A DNA stretch of 64,000 nt. Source: Candidatus Coatesiibacteriota bacterium (GTDB lineage: Bacteria; RBG-13-66-14; B26-G2; JAUVZD01). The first letter of the stretch is position 1. Every line of letters begins with the position of its first letter. Position numbers and translations under genes: made by a program. The stretch is from NCBI GenBank assembly GCA_030602715.1, contig JAUVZD010000009.1, positions 1 to 64,000 of the forward strand, read 5' to 3'. Under the pieces are notes generated by a model. The model did no database searches. It saw nothing but the letters and a program-made list of their open reading frames with translations, and was not told the origin of the DNA. This document shows, piece after piece, positions 50,137 through 58,009 of the stretch.

Positions 50137-50167
50137 TTGTGTTAAGAGAGGGTTTTTAATGTATAAT
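50137..50167 (+). promoter_or_regulatory. Possible promoter of the rpsF-ssb-rpsR-rplI group
   Basis: TTGTGT, 19 bp, TATAAT, 36 bp before the rpsF start. The spacing is long, so the -35 box is uncertain. Confidence 0.4.
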
Positions 50168-50202
50168 GAGAGTAATTCCTAGATCGTTGTGGGAAGAGAG
50201 GA

Positions 50203-50796
50203 GTGAAAGGCTTGCAGGTTTATGAGTCCATGATCATCGTCAGGCCGGATTATGAAGAGGATGCCTTGGCTGAGTTCAGTGAGGGGGTAAAAAATGTCCT
50301 CCAGGAGAACGGTGCTGAAGTTCTGCGCTTCTTCAATCTGGGCATTAGAGACCTGGCCTACGAGATCGCCAAGGAGAAGCGGGGCCGCTACTTCCTGGTG
50401 TGCTTCAAGGGGGGCAGTCCAGCGATCAACGCCTTGAGCCGCCACCTCAAGCTTACAGAGCATGCTATCCGCCACATGGTTGTGGTTGCCGAGGGAGAGC
50501 TCCCCGAGGAGGTTGACGGAGAGGCAAGTGACCTTATCACCGTGGCGGGTCCTTTTGAGGGTCGTGGTCGAGGAGTTGGTCGGGGAGTTGGTCGGGGAGT
50601 TGGTCGGGATTTCCGGCGCCCCGCTATGAAGAAGGAGGAAGAATCAAAAGGGAAAGCGGAAATGGGGGAAAAGGCTGAATCCCCCAAAGAGGGAGCAGGC
50701 GAGGGGAAGGAGGAATCCGGCGAGCAACCCGAAGCCACCTCCGAAGGAAAGGCTTCAGAGCAACCCGCAGAAGGAAGTGAAGAGAAGGAGGCATAG
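50203..50796 (+). CDS. rpsF: 30S ribosomal protein S6 (bS6) with long RG-rich and acidic tail
   Basis: A 197-residue S6. The first 110 residues are the normal fold (VYESMIIVRPDYEED, FFNLGIRDLAYEIAKEKRGRYFLVCF, LSRHLKLTEHAIRHMVV). It then extends far beyond the usual 95-135 residues: an in-frame 12-bp repeat gives GRGVGRGVGRGVGR, followed by about 60 residues of E/K/G/S low complexity. S6 binds S18 and 16S rRNA. The start is GTG at 50203 with GGAAGAGAGGA directly before it. Confidence 0.95.
   Translation: MKGLQVYESMIIVRPDYEEDALAEFSEGVKNVLQENGAEVLRFFNLGIRDLAYEIAKEKRGRYFLVCFKGGSPAINALSRHLKLTEHAIRHMVVVAEGELPEEVDGEASDLITVAGPFEGRGRGVGRGVGRGVGRDFRRPAMKKEEESKGKAEMGEKAESPKEGAGEGKEESGEQPEATSEGKASEQPAEGSEEKEA
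50566..50608 (+). repeat. 12-bp in-frame repeat in rpsF
   Basis: Three and a half copies of GGTCGGGGAGTT (first copy with one change) encode the RGVG repeat of the S6 tail. As 12 bp is four codons, copy-number changes keep the frame. Confidence 0.85.
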
Positions 50797-50798
50797 CT

Positions 50799-51266
50799 AT
50801 GTCTAATTATAACAAGATGTTTTTGATGGGCAATATCACCGCTGATATTGACCTGCGTTACACCCCCACAGGTACCCCTGTTGCCCGCTTCAATGTGGCG
50901 GTAAATAACTTTTACCGTGATTCATCGGGGGAGCAGAAGCAGAGTGTGGACTTCATTCCGGTGGTGGCTTTCGCCCGCCAGGCGGAGACTTGTGCTCAGT
51001 ATCTGGGCAAGGGCAGTCCTGTCTTTGTAGAGGGGCGTCTATCCATCCGTGATTATACCGATAAGGAGGGCAACAAGCGACGCATTGCCGAGGTGATAGC
51101 TCGTCGGGTGGTGTTTTTGCCCAGCAGGCGACAGAGGGAGGAGGCTTTCGCCGAGAAGTCCGTTTCTGACGAGGGAGAGAAGGTTGATGAGCCGGTTGAG
51201 GAGCCGACTGAGGAGCCGACTGAGGAGCATCCTGAACCGGAGATGGACGACGATATCCCCTTCTAA
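50799..51266 (+). CDS. ssb: Single-stranded DNA-binding protein
   Basis: A 155-residue SSB: OB-fold (NKMFLMGNITADIDLRYTPTGTPVARFNVAVN, QSVDFIPVVAFARQAETCAQYLGKGSPVFVEGRLSIRDY) and an acidic linker ending in the partner-binding tip MDDDIPF. The linker contains an in-frame 12-bp repeat (51198-51233) encoding EEPT units. Its position between rpsF and rpsR is common in bacteria. It begins 2 bp after rpsF. Confidence 0.96.
   Translation: MSNYNKMFLMGNITADIDLRYTPTGTPVARFNVAVNNFYRDSSGEQKQSVDFIPVVAFARQAETCAQYLGKGSPVFVEGRLSIRDYTDKEGNKRRIAEVIARRVVFLPSRRQREEAFAEKSVSDEGEKVDEPVEEPTEEPTEEHPEPEMDDDIPF
51198..51233 (+). repeat. 12-bp in-frame repeat in ssb linker
   Basis: Two exact copies of GAGGAGCCGACT and one diverged copy, giving the EEPTEEPT linker. 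Confidence 0.8.
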
Positions 51267-51372
51267 GACAGAGTCTGTAAAAGCATCTGACAGTGGCGAG
51301 CCATCAGGAGATGGACAGACATGGTATGGATTTGTTTTCTCCAACCAGGGTGAACAAAGGAGAATCAGGTAG

Positions 51373-51627
51373 ATGAAGACGAAGAAGCCAAAGCCAAAGT
51401 TCAAACGTTTCTTTAGGAAGCAGGACTGCTATTTCTGCGTGGAGAAGATAGAGGACATTGACTATAAAGATTTGGCAATGTTGCGCCGTTTTCTCAGCGA
51501 TCGGGGTAAGCTACGCCCCAGGCGCTCAAGCGGGAACTGTGCACGGCACCAGCGTCTGGTGGTTAAAAATGTCAAGCGGGCTCGGATTATGGCTCTTCTT
51601 CCCTTCAGCGTTGAACACTATCGTTAA
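51373..51627 (+). CDS. rpsR: 30S ribosomal protein S18 (bS18), zinc-binding form
   Basis: An 84-residue S18: DCYFC near residue 18, IDYKDLAMLRRFLSDRGKLRPRRSSGNCARHQRLV and VKRARIMALLPF. The CxxC and CxxH pairs identify the zinc-binding (C+) version. AAAGGAG lies 12 bases before the ATG. It pairs with S6 in the 30S platform. Confidence 0.96.
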   Translation: MKTKKPKPKFKRFFRKQDCYFCVEKIEDIDYKDLAMLRRFLSDRGKLRPRRSSGNCARHQRLVVKNVKRARIMALLPFSVEHYR

Positions 51628-51644
51628 CTGAGGGAGGGGAGCGG

Positions 51645-52187
51645 ATGAAAGTAATCCTAATAAAGGATGTGGAAGGATTGGGCGAGCGGGGCGCGGTGGT
51701 TGATGTGGCAAAGGGATACGCCCGTAATTATCTACTTCCTCGCAATATGGCAAAGGAAGCCACCGCAAAGACCCTGCAGGCATATGAGAGGGAGAAGCAC
51801 CTTGATGAACGTCGCCTGGAGAGGGAGCGTCTTGGTTCCGAGGACCTTGCCAGCAAGCTGAGCGGGTTGGTGCTTTCGGTAACTATGAAAACCGGCGAGG
51901 GAGACCGTCTTTTCGGTGCGGTTACCTCTATGGATGTAGCTAAGATGTTAAATGAGCGGGGTATCAGTGTGGACAAGCGCAACATCCGCATGGAGGAGAG
52001 CGTCAAAGCCCTGGGCACCCACATTGTGGAGATAAACCTGCCGAGAGGGGTGTCCGCCCAGATACAACTTGAGGTTCGGCGTGAGGGAGAAGAGAAAGAA
52101 GAGAAGGAACAACCTCAAGAGACATCCTTACCTACCGAGGGAGAGATGCCCCCCGCCTCTGGCGGGGAGGAAGTGGAACGGAAATAG
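51645..52187 (+). CDS. rplI: 50S ribosomal protein L9 (bL9) with charged tail
   Basis: A 180-residue L9: MKVILIKDVEGLGERGAVVDV and KGYARNYLLPRNMA, the long helix, then the C-terminal domain (FGAVTSMDVAKMLNERGISVDKRNI, LGTHIVEINL). The last 35 residues are an acidic low-complexity extension. GAGGGGAGCGG precedes the ATG. A perfect GC palindrome follows the stop. Confidence 0.95.
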   Translation: MKVILIKDVEGLGERGAVVDVAKGYARNYLLPRNMAKEATAKTLQAYEREKHLDERRLERERLGSEDLASKLSGLVLSVTMKTGEGDRLFGAVTSMDVAKMLNERGISVDKRNIRMEESVKALGTHIVEINLPRGVSAQIQLEVRREGEEKEEKEQPQETSLPTEGEMPPASGGEEVERK

Positions 52188-52192
52188 TGGGC

Positions 52193-52219
52193 GTTTACCC
52201 CGCCAAAGGCGGGGTAAAC
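52193..52219. repeat. Perfect inverted repeat after rplI (CCCCGCC-AAA-GGCGGGG core)
   Basis: A 12-bp perfect stem around the CCCCGCC-AAA-GGCGGGG core, 5 bp after the rplI stop. There is no T-run, so it is either an mRNA-stabilising 3' hairpin or a dispersed repeat. Confidence 0.7.
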
Positions 52220-52299
52220 CTTCTACTCATTTACACAAAATTTTAAATTCATACCTCCTTTTCACCTCAGAGTAAAAAGGTTGAAGCACATTAAGTCCA

Positions 52300-53673
52300 A
52301 TGGTTGATGAACGATACATGCCCCAGAATATAGAAGCCGAGAGAGCGGTCATCGGGGCTATGCTCCTCAAAAGCGACGCTATTGAGGATGTGGTCTGCAA
52401 ATTGGATGAGGGGAGCTTCTATCATCCTCCCCACCAGGCAATTTATCGGGCGATTATAGATATCAACGCCCGAGGACAGGGTGTTGATGTAGTTACCCTG
52501 GTTGAGGAGCTGAAGAAGGACGGGAGGTTGGAGGAGGCGGGGGGTCTGGCTTACATCATGGAGATAATCCGTGATGTAGCCACCACCGCTCACCTGCAGG
52601 ACTATGCCGGCATTGTTGACGAGAAGGGCGCCCTACGGCGCTTGATAGGCGCTATGGAGCGGGTTCGGGAGCGGGCTTTAGAGGACCGTGGGGATTTAGA
52701 CGAGATTATGGATGAAGCTGAGCGGAGTATATTTGAGATATCCCAGAAGCGTGCCAGGAGGGACTTCATCCATGTCGGCGATATTATCCAGGACACGGTG
52801 CATGATATTGAGGATATCCACGCTCGCAAGGATAATGTAACCGGTCTAGCCACCGGCTTTCGTGAGTTCGACGAAATGACTTGCGGTCTGCAGAAGCAGG
52901 ACTTGATTATCATAGCCGGGCGTCCCTCCTCAGGGAAGAGCGCCTTCGCCATTGACATTGTTCGTTTTGTGGGGGTGGAGAAGAAATTGCCCACCGCCAT
53001 CTTTAGCCTGGAGATGTCCATAGAACAGCTGTCAATGCGCTTGATCTGCGCCGAAGCCCGTGTTAACGCTCATAAGGTGCGCTCCGGCTATATCTCTGCC
53101 GCCGAATGGAATCCACTCTTTCAAGCGGCAAATCGGTTGGCATCAAGCCCCATCTACCTGGATGATACCCCGGCGATGACCATAATGGAAGTTCGTTCTA
53201 AAGCCCGGCGGTTGAAGAGCCGTCATGATATCGCCCTGCTGGTGGTAGACTATTTGCAGTTGATGCGGGGTAGTATCGGCAGGCCGGAGAGCCGTCAGCA
53301 GGAAGTAGCGGAGATTAGCCGATTCCTCAAATCACTTGCCAAGGAGTTGAATATTCCTGTGATGGCGTTGAGTCAGCTCTCCAGGGACATTGAGAAGCAC
53401 GGCAACCGCCGACCCCAGCTCTCCGATTTGCGGGAGTCCGGCGCCATAGAACAGGACTCTGACCTGGTGGCATTCATCTGGAGACCGCACCAGCGGGGCA
53501 CTGTGGAGAGCGAGGAGGAAGGGGATGTGGGTGCGGTAACCGCAAGCGATGCAATAACCGAGTTGATCATCGGCAAACAACGTAACGGTCCCACCGGCAT
53601 CGTCAGGTTGATATTCATCTCTGACTACATGAGTTTTAACAATATAGATTGGTCAAAACAGACTGTGAAGTAG
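52300..53673 (+). CDS. dnaB: Replicative DNA helicase DnaB
   Basis: A 457-residue hexameric helicase. The N-terminal collar (PQNIEAERAVIGAML, FYHPPHQAIYRAI) is followed by a linker and the RecA-like domain (Walker A GRPSSGKSA, LEMSIEQLSMRLI, LLVVDYLQLM, PVMALSQLSRDIE, DLRESGAIEQDSDLVAFIWR). It unwinds DNA ahead of the replisome. No intein or insertion is present. No good ribosome binding site precedes the ATG. The rplI-dnaB order is widespread. Confidence 0.96.
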   Translation: MVDERYMPQNIEAERAVIGAMLLKSDAIEDVVCKLDEGSFYHPPHQAIYRAIIDINARGQGVDVVTLVEELKKDGRLEEAGGLAYIMEIIRDVATTAHLQDYAGIVDEKGALRRLIGAMERVRERALEDRGDLDEIMDEAERSIFEISQKRARRDFIHVGDIIQDTVHDIEDIHARKDNVTGLATGFREFDEMTCGLQKQDLIIIAGRPSSGKSAFAIDIVRFVGVEKKLPTAIFSLEMSIEQLSMRLICAEARVNAHKVRSGYISAAEWNPLFQAANRLASSPIYLDDTPAMTIMEVRSKARRLKSRHDIALLVVDYLQLMRGSIGRPESRQQEVAEISRFLKSLAKELNIPVMALSQLSRDIEKHGNRRPQLSDLRESGAIEQDSDLVAFIWRPHQRGTVESEEEGDVGAVTASDAITELIIGKQRNGPTGIVRLIFISDYMSFNNIDWSKQTVK

Positions 53674-53727
53674 TATTCAATAGAGTGATCCATGAGCGAC
53701 TTATGGCGCTTGCGACCTACATCTTAA

Positions 53728-54930
53728 ATGGTTATGGGAAACGAAAAATCTGACCTTATTGAAGCCAACCACTTCAATTTCTTCGCCGAGGTGAACCTAG
53801 ACGCTATAGAGGGGAACACCACCCGCATAAAGAAGCATTTGAGCAAGGGCTCCAAGCTTCTGGCGGTGGTTAAGGACGACGGCTATGGACACGGTCTGCT
53901 GGAAGCGAGTCGAGCGGTCCTCTTGGGAGGTGCCGACTATCTGGGGGTGGTAGCGGCATTTGAGGGTATCTGCCTACGGCAGGGGGGCATCTCAGCCCCC
54001 ACAATAGTGATGGGAAATAGCGAACCCCATGAGGCAGGTAAGGCGGTAGCCGCCGGACTGGAACTTGCTGTCTTCTCCAAGGATATTGCGGAAGCCCTGC
54101 AGGGCGCTGCTTCGGCAATGGACAAACAGGTGGGGGTGTACATAAAGGTTGATACCGGCATGGGGCGGTTGGGCATTCTCCCTCAAGAGGTGGTGGAATA
54201 TGCCGGCTTCCTCTCCAATTTTAAGCACTTAGATGTTTTAGGCTTAATGACCCACTTACCGGTTGCCGATGCAGAGGATTTGACCGTTACCGAAAAACAG
54301 CTGTCTATATTTCAGGAATTGGTCAAGACACTACGGGAGGCAGGCTTCCGTCTTCCCTGTAACCACTGTGCAAATACCGCCGCTACCCTCAATATGCCCC
54401 ATTCGCATATGGATATGGTGCGAGTGGGCTTGGGTCTCTATGGTTATTATACCTCTCCGAGTGTAAAACGGGATGTGGCTTTAGCACCGGCTATGAACCT
54501 GCGCACAAGGGTGATTCACCTGAAACATTTACCTAAGGATACCCCGATAAGCTACGGTCAGACCTATCGCACCAAACGGGATACCGATGTGGCGGTGATT
54601 CCAGTGGGCTACAACCACGGTTACATTCGTAGTCTGAGCAATGTGGGTATCGCCCTGGTGGGCGGAAGGCGGGTGGCGGTGGCTGGAGTGGTGTGCATGG
54701 ATATGACCATGTTGGATGTGGGACCGGATAGTGGGGTAGAGGTCGGTGATATTGTAACTCTCATTGGAGGCGATGGCGAGGAGTTCGTCGGAGCCGATGA
54801 GCTAGCTCGTTCCGCCGGAACCATCCCCTATGAGCTCTTTACCGCACTCAATGGCAAAGTGCCCCGTCTGTATCTACAGGGGGGACAGGTGGTGGGTATT
54901 CAGACCGCGAGTTGGGGACTTCGGGAATGA
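53728..54930 (+). CDS. alr: Alanine racemase
   Basis: A 400-residue fold-type III PLP enzyme that makes D-Ala for peptidoglycan. It has the cofactor lysine in LLAVVKDDGYGHG (usual form KANAYGHG), HLPVADAED near the middle, HMDMVRVGLGLYGY, the catalytic tyrosine in PISYGQTY, and VCMDMTMLDVG. An alternative ATG two codons later (53734) is equally possible. It ends with ATGA overlap onto the next gene, tying it to the Mla-type operon. Confidence 0.94.
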   Translation: MVMGNEKSDLIEANHFNFFAEVNLDAIEGNTTRIKKHLSKGSKLLAVVKDDGYGHGLLEASRAVLLGGADYLGVVAAFEGICLRQGGISAPTIVMGNSEPHEAGKAVAAGLELAVFSKDIAEALQGAASAMDKQVGVYIKVDTGMGRLGILPQEVVEYAGFLSNFKHLDVLGLMTHLPVADAEDLTVTEKQLSIFQELVKTLREAGFRLPCNHCANTAATLNMPHSHMDMVRVGLGLYGYYTSPSVKRDVALAPAMNLRTRVIHLKHLPKDTPISYGQTYRTKRDTDVAVIPVGYNHGYIRSLSNVGIALVGGRRVAVAGVVCMDMTMLDVGPDSGVEVGDIVTLIGGDGEEFVGADELARSAGTIPYELFTALNGKVPRLYLQGGQVVGIQTASWGLRE

Positions 54931-55730
54931 ACCAGAGGAATACACATCATCAAGGATTTTTGGGCTTAGCTGAGAGAGTGGGCAGGCGCATAATTGGGGG
55001 CTTTGAGTCTGCAGGCGGAATCGCCATCATGTTCTGGAGGGCGTTTTATAATATCTTCCTTCCGCCTTTTGAGATTAAACGCAGTTTCCAGCAGATGGTC
55101 AGGGTGGGTGTGGAGTCGGTGCCGGTGGTTTTACTCACCGCAATTTTCACCGGTATGGTGCTCACCCTGCAAACCACCTACCAGATAGCCAAGTTCGGCG
55201 CCGAGAGCTACATCGGCGGTGTGGTTGGCTTGTCCATGACCAGAGAACTGGTGCCGGTATTGACCGGATTGATGGTCGCCGGGCGGGTTGGAGCCTCCAT
55301 AGCCGCCGAGCTGGGCACCATGTCGGTGACCGAGCAGATAGACGCCTTGAAGACTTTGGCTACCAACCCTATTCGTTACCTGGTCACCCCCCGGTTGGTG
55401 GCATGTCTGATCATGCTTCCGGTGCTCACCGCAGTTGCCGACACAGTAGGAATAGCCGGTAGTTATTTAGTGGCAGTTTTTCATTTGGGAATTCCCGGCA
55501 GTGCCTATATGAAGACCTTGTCAATGATCGTGGAATCCTTTGATGTGCTGACTGGTCTTGCCAAGACCGTCATCTTCGGGGGAATAATTGCCTCGGTATC
55601 CTGCTTCTATGGCTTCAATACCCGCGGCGGTGCTGAGGGCGTGGGTCGCTCCACCACCACCAGCGTGGTCAGCTCCTGTATTACTATCCTTTTGGCTGAT
55701 GTTCTGTTAACCGCTCTGTTCACAAAGTAG
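54927..55730 (+). CDS. mlaE: MlaE-family ABC transporter permease
   Basis: A 267-residue membrane protein of the MlaE/YrbE family: FEIKRSFQQMVRVGVESVPVVLL, FTGMVLTLQTTYQIAKFGA, TRELVPVLTGLMVAGRVGASIAAELGTM, TEQIDALKTLATNPIRYLVTPR and CFYGFNTRGGAEGVGRSTT. It is the permease for lipid movement between the two membranes. The ATG at 54927 overlaps the alr stop; an earlier TTG at 54912 would lie inside alr. The ATPase and MCE genes follow. Confidence 0.95.
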   Translation: MNQRNTHHQGFLGLAERVGRRIIGGFESAGGIAIMFWRAFYNIFLPPFEIKRSFQQMVRVGVESVPVVLLTAIFTGMVLTLQTTYQIAKFGAESYIGGVVGLSMTRELVPVLTGLMVAGRVGASIAAELGTMSVTEQIDALKTLATNPIRYLVTPRLVACLIMLPVLTAVADTVGIAGSYLVAVFHLGIPGSAYMKTLSMIVESFDVLTGLAKTVIFGGIIASVSCFYGFNTRGGAEGVGRSTTTSVVSSCITILLADVLLTALFTK

Positions 55731-56569
55731 TGTCATCTGGATTGGAAATGCCTGAAAGGGAAAAAGACAAGTCCCGTGCAAAAGGGAAAACCACCGTAGA
55801 AGAAAGAGCTAAACCCCTGATTGTCGCTGAGAGTCTGTATAAGAGCTTCGGCGATAATCATGTGCTACGGGGGATGGACCTGACCATTAATGAGGGTGAG
55901 GTCTTGGTCATCATCGGTCGCTCCGGCTGCGGTAAATCTGTCTTTCTGAAGCATGTCATCCGCATTCTGCGCCCGGAGAGAGGTCGCATGCTCTTTGATG
56001 GAGTGGATATAAACCAACTGAATGTGCGGGAGTTGACCGAACTGCGTAAAAATTTCGGTATGCTCTTTCAAGGGTCGGCTCTTTTTGATAGCCTGAGCGT
56101 CAGGGAGAATGTGGGCTTCTATTTTTATGAGTCCACCAAGATACCGATAGGCGAGATAGATGAGATCGTAAAGGAGAAATTGGCTATGGTGGGGCTTTCT
56201 GGTGTGGAGGATATCTTCCCGGCGGAACTTTCCGGGGGGATGAAGAAGCGGGTGGGTCTGGCTAGAGCCATCGCCACCGAACCCAGAGTGATAATGTATG
56301 ACGAGCCCACCACCGGACTTGACCCCATAATGGCTGATGTCATCAACGAGATGATAATAGACCTACAGGAGAAGCTGAACATCACCAGTATCGTAGTAAC
56401 CCACGATATGGTCAGCGCCTACAAGATAGCCACCCGCATCGCCATGCTCTATGAGGGGAAGATCATTGAGGTGGGCACCCCGCAGGAGATAAAGAACTCC
56501 CAGAATCCCTATGTCCAGCAGTTCGTAACCGGAAGTTACAAAGGACCGATTGATGTTCTGGAGGGATAG
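55730..56569 (+). CDS. mlaF: MlaF-family ABC transporter ATPase
   Basis: A 279-residue ABC ATPase: Walker A GRSGCGKSVFLKH, Q-loop GMLFQGSALFDSLSVRENVGF, signature LSGGMKKRVGLARAI, Walker B VIMYDEPTTGLDP and VVTHDMVSAYKIA. About 28 charged residues precede the domain. The GTG start overlaps the stop of mlaE by one base. It powers the MlaE permease. Confidence 0.95.
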   Translation: MSSGLEMPEREKDKSRAKGKTTVEERAKPLIVAESLYKSFGDNHVLRGMDLTINEGEVLVIIGRSGCGKSVFLKHVIRILRPERGRMLFDGVDINQLNVRELTELRKNFGMLFQGSALFDSLSVRENVGFYFYESTKIPIGEIDEIVKEKLAMVGLSGVEDIFPAELSGGMKKRVGLARAIATEPRVIMYDEPTTGLDPIMADVINEMIIDLQEKLNITSIVVTHDMVSAYKIATRIAMLYEGKIIEVGTPQEIKNSQNPYVQQFVTGSYKGPIDVLEG

Positions 56570-56597
56570 GCGCAGGCAGTTTATGAGGAGGAAATAG

Positions 56598-57497
56598 ATG
56601 AAAGCGGAAGCGAAAGTTGGGATATTGTTATTTGTCGCCATAATCTGTCTGGCGGTGTTGCTTTTCTGGGTGGGGGTGTTTGATTTCATTCGGGGAGGTT
56701 TTAGGATATATGCGGATTATCCCCAGATAGGCGGCTTGAGCGAGGGGAGCGAGGTGCGCATGGCTGGGGTGTTGATAGGGAAGGTGGAGAAGATTGAGCT
56801 GATGGACAGGGAAGATGAACGGGTGGTGCGATGCACCTTGTGGATTCAAAAGGACACCGACATACCACAGGATTCAACCTTTACTATAAATATGGCGGGG
56901 CTACTCGCCGAGAAGTATGTGGAGATACTGCCGGGAAATATAAGTGGTCCTATACTTAAGGCTGGTGATGTGGTGGATGGGGAAGCCGGTGCCGATATTG
57001 GGGCACTACTTTCCGGCGGAGGAGAACTGTTTGAGCAGATAGGGGATATCGCCGGGGGGATTAAGGAACTGACCGATGAGGAGACGATTGCCTCATTAAA
57101 ACAGACTATAAAGAATACCGAAAAAATAACCGATAACCTCAATATTGTGGTCGCCGAAAGCAGGGATAACATACGCATCTCCTTGGACCGACTGCGCTCC
57201 ATCTCCGTGCGTCTGGACCAACTGCTTGCCCGCAACGAGGACAACTTGGACAATGCGCTGAGGGACGCCAGCATCGTAGCTGAAGACCTGAAGCGCATAA
57301 CCAAACAGGTGGAGATTACAATGTTCAGTGTGCAGTCTATCGCTGAGAAGATAGATTCCGGCCAGGGGACCGTGGGCAAGCTGATAAACGACCCTACATT
57401 GCACGATGAGATTCTGGAAACTACTATTGAGGCAAAGGAGCTGATAAAGGATTTCAAGGAAAATCCTACCCGCTACATCCAGCTTTCCATCTTTTAA
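56598..57497 (+). CDS. mlaD: MlaD-family (MCE-domain) substrate-binding protein
   Basis: A 299-residue protein: one N-terminal membrane helix (AKVGILLFVAIICLAVLLFWVGV), an MCE domain (YADYPQIGGLSEGSEVRMAGVLIGKVEKIEL, FTINMAGLLAEKYVEILPG), then a long helical part (residues of about 150-299) likely to form the coiled-coil or tunnel-wall region. It carries lipid across the periplasm. GAGGAGGAAATAG precedes the ATG. It is the last gene of the operon; a hairpin near 57746 ends it. Confidence 0.92.
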   Translation: MKAEAKVGILLFVAIICLAVLLFWVGVFDFIRGGFRIYADYPQIGGLSEGSEVRMAGVLIGKVEKIELMDREDERVVRCTLWIQKDTDIPQDSTFTINMAGLLAEKYVEILPGNISGPILKAGDVVDGEAGADIGALLSGGGELFEQIGDIAGGIKELTDEETIASLKQTIKNTEKITDNLNIVVAESRDNIRISLDRLRSISVRLDQLLARNEDNLDNALRDASIVAEDLKRITKQVEITMFSVQSIAEKIDSGQGTVGKLINDPTLHDEILETTIEAKELIKDFKENPTRYIQLSIF

Positions 57498-57745
57498 GGG
57501 GTGGGGCTATCGGTAGTTGAGGTAGAAGATGGATGTGGAGATAGATTGTGGATGTAGGTAACAACCTTTGCAGATTCAAGCGGTGGAGGGGGAGGTTTGG
57601 GTAACTCATTTCAATATTCATACCCATAGACGCAGTAATTCATTCGGATTCATAGGAGTCGTTTCTCCAAGCGCACTCTGCTTGGATGAAGAATTGAAGA
57701 AGCAGGACTGTTTAAAAAGTCTGATTCTATCCGATTGTCACTGCG
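57498..57745. other. Intergenic stretch without a recognised gene
   Basis: About 250 bp after mlaD. A 79-codon frame (57568-57807) runs through it and through the following hairpin and promoter; its composition does not look protein-like, so no gene is claimed. Confidence 0.5.
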
Positions 57746-57778
57746 TCGACCTCAAAAGGGTCGGATTTTCTATTTTCT
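57746..57778 (+). terminator. Probable terminator of the alr-mla operon
   Basis: Short stem CGACC...GGGTCGG followed by ATTTTCTATTTTC. It ends just before the next promoter. Confidence 0.6.
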
Positions 57779-57779
57779 C

Positions 57780-57808
57780 TTGTCGGAAAGAGACAAATAT
57801 GATATAAT
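57780..57808 (+). promoter_or_regulatory. Promoter of yacL-ispD
   Basis: TTGTCG, 17 bp, TATAAT. The start codon of the next gene lies about 200 bp downstream, so the leader is long. Confidence 0.6.
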
Positions 57809-58009
57809 ATATATTGTTGGTAGCAGGTGGCTGTGGTTTATTTACGGGTCCGGGAGCGGAATTTAGCCATATTTGGTGTGCATAATTGGGGGGATAATAT
57901 AGTCTTCTATTTTCCAATGTAGACAGAAATATGGCTTTTTCTGATCTTGCTCATTTCCAATACCCTCATTCCATTATTCCCATACTTATATCCGATAGGG
58001 GTGGTAACT

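Noticed and set aside
50566-50608. Short regular repeat as a CRISPR-like array
   Set aside because: The units are 12 bp, contiguous without spacers, in frame and inside a conserved gene. No CRISPR array or cas gene was seen in the window.
57568-57807. 79-codon plus-strand frame between mlaD and yacL
   Set aside because: No ribosome binding site, no protein-like pattern, and it runs through a terminator and promoter.
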